Source: Omphiscola glabra (lineage: Eukaryota; Mollusca; Gastropoda; Lymnaeidae). Taken from it: 64,000 nt of DNA. The notes below the pieces were generated by a model. That model made no database searches. It worked only from the letters and a program-made list of their open reading frames with translations, and was not told the DNA's origin. Made by a program: the position numbers and the translations under genes. Of the stretch, positions 23,845 through 34,718 are shown one piece after another; within the stretch, counting starts at the first letter, position 1; each line of letters opens with the position of its first letter. The DNA lies in contig OZ024801.1 in assembly GCA_964017045.1 (NCBI GenBank), forward strand, positions 30,848,049-30,912,048, read 5' to 3'.

Positions 23845-24555
23845 TTCAGGGCAGCAGGGCGGTAGGAGCCTGTAAAGTGGCGCTGCTCTGAGTAATTAAA
23901 TAAATGCGCAACTTTGTGTCAAAGTCGTCTGTAAAAAAAGGTGGATAACTCTTTTTAAGAAGGGGGCGTAACTCAGTGCGAATTTTTTTAAACGCAACAC
24001 GGACATTCTTTATGATTCAACCCCGTAACTTCAGGCCCCCGTGACATCTGAGGCCGAGACACGTTGAACATGAGTGACGAGGAGACAAGTTTATGGTGCG
24101 CTCTACGGTATACATTAGCATAATAAAGTTAGGGACATGAATATCGTAATTCGTGCCTACACTATCACGAATTTCAAATAGCGAGACACACGTGTTTGGT
24201 GTGTAGATGTAGTCAACACCTCTTCTAAGGCAAGTTTTACTTATTTTAAGGTCCTCATCCAGTTTTACGGGATACTTTGTGATCAGTTACCTTAAGAATC
24301 CCTGAAATTGTGCGTCATCTCTTACGATCTAAAAATAACGTCACACGTCACGTGCCCTCTTTACACGAGACACAGCCAGAATCTGATAGAGATTGAGTAG
24401 GATTCCCGAATGCTAAAAAGATGATTGATGTAGGTTATGTAGCACCCCTCCTCACACCCACGCGCCCCGGGTGTGACGCCCATGGACAAGTCTGGATAAG
24501 CCGCCAGAAGCCTCATTGCGTTTAATGAGCTCTTCCAGTTCCTAACCTGTGAATA
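23845..24555. other. No recognisable gene
   Basis: Mixed-composition sequence without repeats or convincing exons. Confidence 0.5.
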
Positions 24556-25190
24556 ATGTGCTTTCTGAGTGATGTGTAACTGCTTGATGTGTAGTACAGT
24601 GTGCTGTCTGAGTGATGTGTAATGAAGTGTGCTGTCTGAGTGATGTGTAATGAAGTGTGCTGTCTGAATGATGTGTAACTGCTTGATGTGTAATAAAGTG
24701 TGCTGTCTGAGTGATGTGTAATGAAGTGTGCTGTCTGAGTGATGTGTAATGAAGTGTGCTGTCTGAGTGATGTGTAACTGCTTGATGTGTAATAAAGTGC
24801 GTTGTCTGAGTGATGTGTAATGAGGTGTGCTGTCTGAGTGATGTGTAACTGCTTGATGTTTAATAAAGTGCGTTGTCTGAGTGATGTGTAATGAAGTGTG
24901 CTGTCTGAGTGATGTGTAACTGCGTGATGTTTAATAAAGTGCGTTGTCTGAGTGATGTGTAATGAAGTGTGTTGTCTGAGTGATGTGTAACTGCGTGATG
25001 TGTAGTAAAGTGTGCTGTCTGAGTGATGTGTAGTAAAGTGTGCTGTCTGAGTGATGTGTAGTAAAGTGTGCTGTCTGAGTGATGTGTAACTGCTTGATGT
25101 TTAATAAGGTGTGTTGTCTGAGTGACGTGTAGTAAAGTGTGCTGTATGAGTGATCTGTAACTGCGTGATGTGTAATAAAGTACGCTGTTC
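24556..25190 (+). repeat. Composite tandem repeat (28 bp plus about 22 bp units)
   Basis: Alternates gtgctgtctgagtgatgtgt with aatgaagt or with aactgcttgatgtgtaataa blocks, giving a two-level structure. Confidence 0.9.
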
Positions 25191-25199
25191 CATTATGTG

Positions 25200-26150
25200 C
25201 TACGTAGGTCAACTGAGTGTTTGTAGTAATTTTTGTGCCATGTAATTTAGTATCACTAATCGTGGGCTTCTCCGATTTTGTTGCGTGCAATTGTGGGCTA
25301 CCTTTTCCAATGAAAGCCCCACTCATAATAATTTCATTTAAAAGAAGAAACGAAAAATTGTTTCAGACGTCAACCATAAGACATTCAAAGTAGTTTTTTT
25401 TATTAAAAACTATTTGTTGCGGCGGATCCCTTTTTAAAAATTTCAAGTTTTATTAAACAAGGTTCTTTTCTTTTCTTTTTTTTTTAAAAAAAATTTGGTA
25501 ACGCCGTTTAGGAATAAATTTTCAGAATATTTTTTTCCCTTTATAATGAACAACTGTATATTTTTTTTAAAAAATTTCCCGTTTGTCTTTTAGGCTATAT
25601 AATGGGAGAAAAAAATCATAATACAAAGCCCTGGCCCTGATGTTACCACAACGACCTAAAACATTTCACTCCGCTGCATTGTTTAATCATAAAAGAAAAA
25701 AACAAACAACACAGTTTAGGTTACCACGTAACCACGACACAATTTTCATTTAAATATTTATTTACCGCGTAGAATATTGATAGAGAATGCCAAGTTTAAG
25801 CTTCTCTAGAAACGTTTCTGTGGATATTGTTGGCCCATCAATGATTCGTTTCAGGAACAACGATCCGATCCCATGTTTAAATATCTCGGCACGAGTAAAG
25901 AGTAGTGTCCTACCTTGTTATCAGGCTCACTAAATCCAACACATCGGAGCTACACTTACTTACTCGTAAGGAAAAGAAATGAAATGTTGAGCAATGGCGA
26001 GAGTCGGGGAGATATAAATATAAGCACAGCAAAGATGTTTTGGGGCAACTGATGAGAAAGTAGCCCACGGAGCCAGGCGAAATGGGGTCAAAGTACATTC
26101 CCGATTGGAGCAACACTGAGAAGTTGGAGCACTAGACAGAGAACTCACGA
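25200..26150. other. No recognisable gene
   Basis: AT-rich sequence with A/T homopolymers. Nothing supported. Confidence 0.5.
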
Positions 26151-26154
26151 TCAA

Positions 26155-26290
26155 GTTTCCTGGGCATGAATCACAGTACGAGTCTGTGATTCACCATGGG
26201 CGAGTTGGTGTTTGTAACGACGTTCAAAAAGTGCTTGGCACAGCGAGGAGCATTTAAATTGCATGCGCTCACACTGGTGCTTTAATGTAA
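26155..26290 (-). pseudogene. Possible C2H2 zinc-finger remnant
   Basis: The minus strand reads HQCERMQFKCSSLCQALFER then RYKHQLAHGE, close to the C2H2 pattern F-x-C-x3-C-x3-F-x5-H-x3-H with an HGE linker start, ending in a stop. Only one finger is visible and no splice context was established. Confidence 0.3.
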
Positions 26291-26365
26291 ATTTATACAA
26301 AAGAAATTATTTTAAAAAAAAAATAATAATAACAAATTTAAAAAACGCAATAAGTTTTTATATGT

Positions 26366-27013
26366 GGAAAACCGCTCACTTTGATCAAATTTGCAGTCCT
26401 TTGATTTTTTACAGAAAAAAATAAACCGCTCACTTTGATCAAATTTGCAGTCCTTTGATTTTCTACAGAAAAAAATAAACCGCTCACTTTGATCAAATTT
26501 GCAGTCCTTTGATTTTTTACAGAAAAAAATAAACCGCTCACTTTGATCAAATTTGCAGTCCTTTGATTTTCTACAGAAAAAAATAAACCGCTCACTTTGA
26601 TCAAATTTGCAGTCCTTTGATTTTCTACAGAAAAAAATAAACCGCTCACTTTGATCAAATTTGCAGTCCTTTGATTTTTTACAGAAAAAAATAAACCGCT
26701 CACTTTGATCAAATTTGCAGTCCTTTGATTTTCTACAGAAAAAAATAAACCGCTCACTTTGATCAAATTTGCAGTCCTTTGATTTTTTACAGAAAAAAAT
26801 AAACCGCTCACTTTGATCAAATTTGCAGTCCTTTGATTTTCTACAGAAAAAAATAAACCGCTCACTTTGATCAAATTTGCAGTCCTTTGATTTTTTACAG
26901 AAAAAAATAAACCGCTCACTTTGATCAAATTTGCAGTCCTTTGATTTTTTACAGAAAAAAATAAACCGCTCACTTTGATCAAATTTGCAGTCCTTTGATT
27001 TTCTACAGAAAAA
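26366..27013 (+). repeat. 54-bp tandem repeat, 12 near-identical copies
   Basis: The unit contains aaaccgctcactttgatcaa and gcagtcctttgatttt. Copies differ almost only at one base (tttttac/ttctac). The 18-codon unit gives a 254-codon minus frame of CKKSKDCKFDQSERFIFF units; probably not a gene. Confidence 0.95.
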
Positions 27014-27237
27014 AAAATATAACAAAATAAATAATAAATTAGCAGCGGCGCATCCGGGGTTAGGCAAGAAAGGCATGTTTACTACATGACACTATAGAAA
27101 GATAAAGAAGCTAATTTTTAATAGGGTTGGGCTGCGATCAACGGGATAAAACGACAAAGTGTTCAATGAAAGCCATACAAAAAATAAAATAGTTTCATCT
27201 CCGCCTACTCTGCCATTTCACCAGTCCAAAGATGAAG

Positions 27238-27395
27238 CAGTGGCGTAGCGAGCTTAACTCGCGCCCGGGGCACAATACCTTTTTAGCGCCCCCCTATTCG
27301 AAAACCATACAATATTATAGTAAAATATACCATTTGGCGCCCCTTTGTGAGTAGCGCCCGGGGCATGATGCCCCCCCCCCCCCACTACGCCACTG
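27238..27395. mobile_element. CAGTGGCGTAG-family element, copy D
   Basis: 158 bp, opening CAGTGGCGTAGCG and closing CTACGCCACTG, with GCGCCCGGGGCA blocks near both ends. Perfect 8-bp target duplication agatgaag (27230-27237 and 27396-27403). Confidence 0.88.
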
Positions 27396-27403
27396 AGATG
27401 AAG

Positions 27404-28397
27404 CATGATTCGGCATGATTGATGTTTGAACTGGGCCGCCAATATCCGCTACCATTGGCGGCACTTTTCACAATACACGCAACTGCAAGTAAACATTTAG
27501 TTACAACAGATCGCAAATAATGCGAAGCTATTTTTTAATTTACTCATCATTACTTTCATAACACAGATAATAATATTTGATACAGTAAATAAATTTAAAC
27601 TATTTTAAATACTATATTATACAAACATTTGCTGACAACTTACCTGTCTGTACAGGCCAATATTCGTAGGCATTAGGCCTACTTAAAATGAATTATAGTT
27701 AATCGTGTGACATGCACTAGCAAATCCTTCATTTATAAATGCATGATAAATATTTGAATCCAGTGTAAGAACGCATGAGTTGGTCGGTAGTTAGAAACTG
27801 CCATATGTAAAAATGCTTACAAATAATATCCGCCAGAAAACCTAACCTCCAATACCTGAATGTTTACTGACATAAAAATAAAAAAAAAAAATATTAAAAA
27901 AAAAAAACAACAAAAAACATCGCCCAGCGAGCCAACTCTCCTCTCCCTTCGCGCAAACGGGCTGCGTCAAGTGCAAACGGTTACAGCAGAGCATACCGTA
28001 TTTGTCTAAAAAATGGCTAGCGACTTACCTTCTCAATTGAGAGTTATGACGTTTTTAAAACTACCGCTTTGGGTTAGAGATTGTGAAAGAATGGAGCTAA
28101 GGGATTGCCTAAAAAAAATTTAAAAGGACATGAGGGTAACGTCCATAAATTACGTCAACAAAATAAGGGGCATGGGTGGGAAAAGTTTGATAATTGTTGA
28201 CAAGTGAAAAAAATATTATTTTAATTAATTTTTTTTTTTTTGGGGGGGGGGGGGGGGAAATAAAAATAAATTGACGGCCACAATAATACTTTTATTTGAT
28301 GTATAAAAATAATTATCATAAATAGGCAGTGAATATTATTTGTTTATTTTAATGACTATAAAAAATTCTTATAATTCTAAATATGGTCAGAAGAAAC
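27404..28397. other. No recognisable gene
   Basis: AT-rich; a T run followed by 16 G at 28242-28257. Nothing supported. Confidence 0.5.
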
Positions 28398-28405
28398 ACA
28401 CACAC

Positions 28406-28474
<69 letters not shown>

Positions 28475-28520
28475 TAGTGAGAGAGAGGGAAAGAGAGATA
28501 GATAAAGAGATATAACAAAA
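28398..28520 (+). repeat. (GA)n microsatellite
   Basis: A core of about 27 GA units with imperfect GA-rich flanks. Confidence 0.95.
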
Positions 28521-29040
28521 AAGAGAGAGACCGAATGGTTAGAATAGACAAGGATGATGCCAAACGGTTCCCTTAATAGCATTATTAAGGTAATGATGAA
28601 TGTATACAGTTACTATACTCTATTGCAACAGATGACATTTGGCTTATCAACAGTGAAGATGAACAAAAACCAGAAATACATTTTCAAACAATAATATTTA
28701 GAGTGTATCGATTCTTTAATAAATTCTACAATACATAATTGACTAGAGTCATAGTTTTTATCTAACTGTTAAAAAATTGTCAATGACAATGTTCTTAAAT
28801 ATGTAATGAATGTGTTTTTCCCTGCCAATTTCTGTTATAACTATATCTTACGGATGTAAAAAATATCCTAATTTGTTTTTATTTATGTTTTGCTTGGGGG
28901 GGGGGGGGGTTGTTGACAAGGGGAAGGAGGAAATTCAAAATTTGACTTAAAATTGTTGACAACTAAAATTGATGGGTCCCGAACATGTATTAGGCTTATT
29001 CGTTATTTTAATAATCAAAATGGCTAATTCAGGTAGATGG

Positions 29041-29215
29041 TACCTCATCATTAGGTTTAGGGATAGATTTAGGGTTCAGGTTAGGGATAGATTTAGGGTT
29101 CAGTTTAGGGTTCAGGATAGATTTAGGGTTCAGGTTAGGGATAAATTTAGGGTTCAGGCAACCAAGATGACGGCCATGGTAAAAAAACGCGGTACAATCT
29201 ATACGAATTTACCAT
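29041..29215 (+). repeat. TTAGGG-rich dispersed repeat, copy 1
   Basis: Variants of tttagggttcaggttaggga repeat and are followed by caaccaagatgacggccatgg and a short tail. A second copy with the same order lies at 55910-56118. Confidence 0.7.
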
Positions 29216-29985
29216 AAAAATGCTTTGCAAATCTCCCTTCAAAACATTATAAATTTTAATGTCGTTGTTTTTTTTTTCTCCAATTATCAGAGCAAGTTTT
29301 TTTTTTACAACAAATGTGTCCCCCACTTTGAGCTCTTAGCTTTCATTCATGACTCACACGCAGCTCACGAGCTAATTAAGTGTTTCCTTAGCCTTAAGCT
29401 GTCTCTAGTTACTCATTGACTATCTCTCAGTTCTGGTAAGTTACGTGACGTCATCGACAAGAAAAGGCTCTAGTGTGGCGCTTGAAATATTTGGTAATTT
29501 CTAGATGAATTATTTCTGTATTGTTTATTATTTGTAACTTCATTTTAAAATATATTTAACCTTTCTCATAGAGAAGAAAATATTATTTTTAGAAACAAAA
29601 ATAGTTAAAAGCGCGGATCGGAGAAATAGCTTCATACTTGGTTTAAGTTCAGTTTACAATCTTTTGTATATATTACGCTTCTGGTATGACTCGTGGATGG
29701 CCTCCTACTTTACTGCTTCCATTTCCGGTTCCTTTCTATTCAGCGAATTTGGGATTGAGAGTATACTATAAATAATTCTAAATATTTGAAAGAAAGTAAG
29801 GTTCAATAATGAGTTAAATAGAACGCAAAATATAATTCCCGATAACTACGCTAAATGATATATTTTTTATATAACGCAACTGCGTTTGGCGCGTAATATT
29901 TTCTTTTCGGAAAATGAAATAGTCTCAGTTTAAGTATGGTGTAAAAAATATTCGGTTTAAAAGTGGGCGTGAAATAAAAAGTGTG

Positions 29986-30130
29986 CAGTGACGTATCATG
30001 GGGAAAGGGGTGTAGCAAAAATTGTGATTCTTAAATGTGCGTTGCTTGAGTTCGTGTTTTGTCAATAACTTTAGTATATGGGAAGTTCACGCATTGCTGT
30101 CGCCAATTTTTGGCGGGCTATATATAGTTA
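29986..30130 (+). repeat. Dispersed repeat upstream of the LINE fragment
   Basis: CAGTGACGTATCATGGGG at 29986 looks like a single transposon end. 30058-30130 (gggaagttcacgcattgctg ... gcgggctat) has a diverged relative at 48242-48315. Confidence 0.5.
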
Positions 30131-30624
30131 ACAATCTTCTACTTCTACGCATCCGATGGCAGGACAAGGTGACTAACACAGAGGTCTTTGAACGTTCCAA
30201 AATGTGTAGCATATTCTCCGCTCTTTGCAAGAAGCGCCTTCGCTGGTTAGGCCATGTACGGAGAATGGAGGAAGGCCGTATTCCAAAGATGCTGTTGTAT
30301 GGAGAGTTGGCAGAAGGGACAAGACTTATTAAAAGGCCTCGGCTGAGATATATGGACGTTTGCAAAAAGAGCATGAAGGAAGCGAACATTGAAGTCAATA
30401 AATGGGAGATCATTGCCGAACAACGTTCCAGCTGGCGAACGGCAGTGTACGAAGGAGTGAAAAAGGCAGAAGATGTGCGGAACGAAGCCATAGCAAGAAT
30501 AAGAACAGCGCGGAAGGCCAAAATTAACCAGGAATCATCATTCTCCTGCGTGAAATGCAGACGAGATTGTCATTCCAGGATTGGCCTAGTGAGCCACTCG
30601 TCGAAGTTTAGGACTAAAATATAG
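30120..30624 (+). pseudogene. Non-LTR retrotransposon ORF2 C-terminal fragment
   Basis: Reads RIRWQDKVTNTEVFERSKMC, LRWLGHVRRMEEGRIPKMLL and YGELAEGTRLIKRPRLRYMD, a pattern well known from the end of LINE ORF2 proteins (W-x-D-x-V-T-N...LRW-x-GHV-x-RM...RLPK). It ends with FSCVKCRRDCHSRIGLVSHS, a CCHH zinc-finger-like tail, and a stop. The C-terminal half is intact; the reverse transcriptase core is absent, as expected for a 5'-truncated copy. Confidence 0.82.
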
Positions 30625-30974
30625 CTACTCCATCGTCTCGTGAAGACGGAAGGATGCCATACACTTCTTTTTAACGTGGTGTGAGAGATGTCACAGAGCC
30701 CATATATCGTATAGAGTGTCTATGGGCAATGTATTTTTGCTTTTAGCAACACATCGTGGATTTGAAATGACCACTTTTCATAAAGCTTAAGATGGCCAGA
30801 TTTTTTTGTCCCATGTCCACCACTTTTGGCCATCATGGGTATTATATGGGTCTACAGCTTCCGCTATATTGAAATTTAAATCTATTGTACTATTCATATC
30901 AGCTTCTAACTTTTTATTTCAAAACTATCTTTTTATTTGAATAAAAAAACCACGTTTTTTAACCTGTACTTGTC

Positions 30975-31270
30975 AGTCTGCTTCATTAATGACAACTCTC
31001 AGTGCCATTTATCTTCAGGCTACGCTTCATTGGTGACAACTCTCAGTGCCATTTTTGCCTTCAGGCTACGCTTCCTTAATGACAACTCTCAGTGCCATTT
31101 GTGCTTTCAGGCTACGCTTCATTGGTGACAACTCTCAGTGCCATTTTTGCCTTCAGGCTACGCTTCCGTAATGACAACTCTCAGTGCCATTTTTGCCTTC
31201 AGGCTACGCTTCCTTAATGACAACCTCAGTGCCATTTTTGCCTTCAGGCTACTAATCATTAATGACTATT
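30975..31270 (+). repeat. 46-bp tandem repeat, about 6 copies
   Basis: The unit contains ttcaggctacgcttcattgg and tgacaactctcagtgccatt; some copies have tccttaatg in place of tcattggtg. Confidence 0.93.
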
Positions 31271-34130
31271 CTCAACACTTAGTTGACATTTAAAGCTCAA
31301 ATGTATTCAGTTGAAAAGAATTGCAGTGACAGTTATCGATCACATAGAACTTGTATATAGAACATAAAACTAGTGTAATATTTACTACAAAGTTTATTGT
31401 ATAATATTTAACACAACTTTCTGTCATTGATTTCATTTTGTTGTTTTTTACAAGAAAATTTACAAAAATGCATATTTTTTTAAAGTTTATAAAAATATTT
31501 ACACTGTAAAAAAAAAGGAAACTGGAGATTTTCGTCAAAAGCAGTGTATCAGATCATATGTCAAGGGACTCTCAAATTTGTACCAAACAATGTTATTTAC
31601 TTTGCTAAACAATTTAAATAATTTAATGCAATTTCTTTAAAATATGGCGCCAGCTTAAAAAACAACAGCCTTTGTTTATTAAAAAAAAAAAGTTTAGCTT
31701 TATCAGTTACAGTGACTTCTTAATAGAGTGGAAAAGCAAATAACAAATGTATGGATTAAATCTGAGGATCAATCTTGTCGACACGGGGGTCAGTAAAAGT
31801 ATAATAAACTGCACTGACTGCAATATTTATGAACTTTATCTCAGGAATGGGAAGGGTAGAATGATTGGCATTTCTTTAAAGAGAAACACGTTTAAGAGAA
31901 GAAAGGATAACATTTATTTTGAAACTTGGAATGAGTTGGACTGAAAAACTATCATCAAAAAAAAATAAAGTTTGTAAACAGGAACAAATTGGAAGATTTG
32001 GGCAAGATTTGGTGTTGACAAATAATCTTTCCAAGGGAATGGATGTCATGTATTTTAGAACAACATTTCAACCAAAAGAACATAGAAAATGTAAGGAATT
32101 AATCATAATGGTTACATAATTGCAAGGGATTTAAAGAAAGACTGTTTGATTGATTTATTGATATTTCAATGTTACAAATACCATTTTTTCTGTTTTGTTA
32201 ATTGAATTAAAAGTTTAGACTAACAGTCATTTTATTTAAAATAACATGTTTGAGTAAATTTTAAGCATATTTTTACACTAATAAATATTTGATTTCCACA
32301 GTAATTTGTAAAATAATATACAGAAAATTCGGGAAGGAATAAAAATATAATCCTTAAAATAATGTTTTTAGAAACATTGGTTTAATTAATAATTGTTTTG
32401 AAAAATATTGGAAGCTTATTTATTTATGCTTTTATGGTAAAAAAAAAAAACCAAACATTTTAATTTAATAAAATAAAAAAGTTTGTCAAATATGGAGATT
32501 CAATGAAATTTCCAATTTCAAAAGTATGAAAGATCTTTTTCTAATTTTCTTTAATAAATTAAAAAAAATCACCATTTTGTCATATGGTCAGCTTGACAAT
32601 GCCAGATTTTTGTAATATAGAGCAGCTGTAATGTCATTTGTACAAGTAATTTGTAAGAAATAAACTGACATTTATTAATTTTGTAATTTATCTCATCAGA
32701 AATATAAATTTTTATTTATGATCACAGACAAAAGATATAAGACTCTTTAAAATTAAAAAAAATAATTGAAACATTGGAGAAATGGATAAAAATTCCATGC
32801 ATCTTAAAAATGTTCCATAATAGAGAAATGAGAGCAAAATATTCATATAGAGGAAACACACTGTCAGGGTCAAGACATAACGAAAATTAATAATAGCTTC
32901 TTTTTTTTTAATGGCCACCCTGAAAATACATTGAGATTTACATTTAAAATTTATTTTTTGGATTTAAATTTTAAAAATTATTTACTTTTAGGGTCGATGA
33001 CTTGAGAGTATTTATAAAACTGTGCTAGGGTGAAACAAATGTTGATCAGAAAAGAATTTTGTTAATAATATTGATTTACTGCACATTATATCATATTAGT
33101 GAGATTTTGTTTGAGTTTAATATGCCCCCCAAGGCAGATGATGGATACATTAAATTTTACAGACTAAATAAAAAAAAAATATTTTTAATACCACTCCTAT
33201 TGGAGAGCATTGTTAACTGTTCTTTAAATCATATTTACATCCAAAATTAAAAAAAAAAACCAAACACACCTTTGATAAAAAGCTCAGTTAACACATATAA
33301 TTTAAAGGAAGCAATAGATCAGTTTATAGTTAGATTATTATTATTTATTATCATAAAGGCTGTTAGCACCATCCAAGAATGATTTATAAGTTAAATACTT
33401 ATAAGCATTACAATAAACTCAGTGGCAGATATAAATAGTGAAACTGATTTATACAACAAGTGAGTGATGTAAACATTTGACTTTACATGCCTTCTTAAAA
33501 CATTATATCGGCTACCTTTACCAGTTATGAGGTGGAGACACACGTGGCTACATCCTGTCACATAAATGAATGAAGAATATCTATTTAAAAACAAAGAAAG
33601 ATATAAAGTCAGTTTGTTAAATTTAAATAAAATTTTGATCTTTTAAAAATTTCCCGTACAAAGTGAATGTAAACAAAAAAAAATGATATAAATTTTACCA
33701 ATAATTTAGTAGACGAAGCAAAAATAGTTTCTTATTAATTTTTACATATAGACTTTAAAAAAAACCCCAAAATCTTCAAATGTTTATAGTACGATGAAGA
33801 ACTTTTTAAAATAAAATTTTGTTTTCCATAAAATTGAATACACCACTGAAAACAACATTGGTTCAGGAGGATTGCATTAGGACAAACATACTTAAAATTT
33901 ATGAAGACTTTTTAAGTGAACATCTACTTCTAAAAAAATTAATATTTTTCTTGTTCTGACTATAACATTCATTGAAGGTTATGTTTTAAAAACTATATGT
34001 GGTCTCGTTAAGTATTATAAGTACATCGTTGGCAACACCTGGATAGAAAATATTCTAAGATATTCTCAGAATAAGAATTGCTTGAAGTTAATATGCTATA
34101 ATTAACTGAAACCATGCTAAAACCAATTAC
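31271..34130. other. Long AT-rich stretch without a recognisable gene
   Basis: About 2.9 kb of very AT-rich sequence downstream of INF2. Short frames only, none resembling a known family. It could include distal 3' UTR of INF2. Confidence 0.5.
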
Positions 34131-34298
34131 TTTATTCATTTCAACAAGGCATAACATCACTTAGAAATTATTATACTCTTTTTTTCCTCACACATGGCGT
34201 CATTCATTCACTTCCACATGATCAAATTCATCAATACTTACAAGATCATGTTCACTCACACACATAATCATGCTCAATCGCTTACAAGTGATTTTATT
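34131..34298 (-). promoter_or_regulatory. Candidate INF2 polyadenylation signals
   Basis: AATAAA occurs on the minus strand at 34298-34293 and 34136-34131, about 140 and 300 bases after the stop. The region is AT-rich, so chance matches are likely; transcript ends would decide. Confidence 0.35.
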
Positions 34299-34327
34299 CA
34301 GTCAATAACACCCTTATAAGATTCAGT

Positions 34328-34480
34328 CATAATTAAAATGTTGAATCACTGAGCACCCCATTCATGGCATCGGGCAGTCACAATTAACATGTTGAATCAC
34401 TGAGCACCCCATTCATGGCATCGGGCAGTCATAATTAACATGTTGAATCACTGAGCACCCCATTCATGGCATCAGGCAGT
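34328..34480 (-). repeat. 51-bp unit in three tandem copies over the INF2 stop codon
   Basis: Units 34430-34480 (coding end and stop), 34379-34429 and 34328-34378 (3' UTR). Each contains ttgaatcactgagcacccc; copies differ at one to three bases. Confidence 0.95.
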
Positions 34481-34718
34481 GTTGAGTTGGCGTTTGCGTC
34501 CAACACTCCTTTCTCCACAACCTTCTCACTGACATCTCCATTGGTCAGTTTTACTTCAGCAGGGGCCGGCTCAGCTGCTATTTTTAGATTCAGCTTCAGG
34601 CTCCCTTTTCTTTTGGTCGACGTTGTCTTCCGAAGTTTGAAACCTTTCCTGATGTCCTTCAGGAGGTTATCGATAATGCAGCCGTCCTCCTCCTGTGGGG
34701 ACTTGGGCTCTTTGCTAC
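34435..34718 (-). CDS. INF2: INF2 coding exon 16: WH2/DAD-like motif and C-terminus
   Basis: Acceptor AAATAG|GT. Encodes [12 protein letters not shown], then [19 protein letters not shown], nearly the vertebrate INF2 motif CVIDALLADIRKGFQLRKT that binds actin monomers and the DID. A lysine-rich tail of about 62 residues ends [12 protein letters not shown] and TAA. The last 51 bases of coding-plus-stop sequence are present in three tandem copies (34328-34480); the stop lies in the first copy met by a ribosome. Confidence 0.94.

Noticed and set aside
29041..29165. Interstitial telomere sequence
   Set aside because: TTAGGG units are interrupted by ttcagg and gatag and share a specific non-telomeric tail with the copy at 55910, so a dispersed repeat explains it better.
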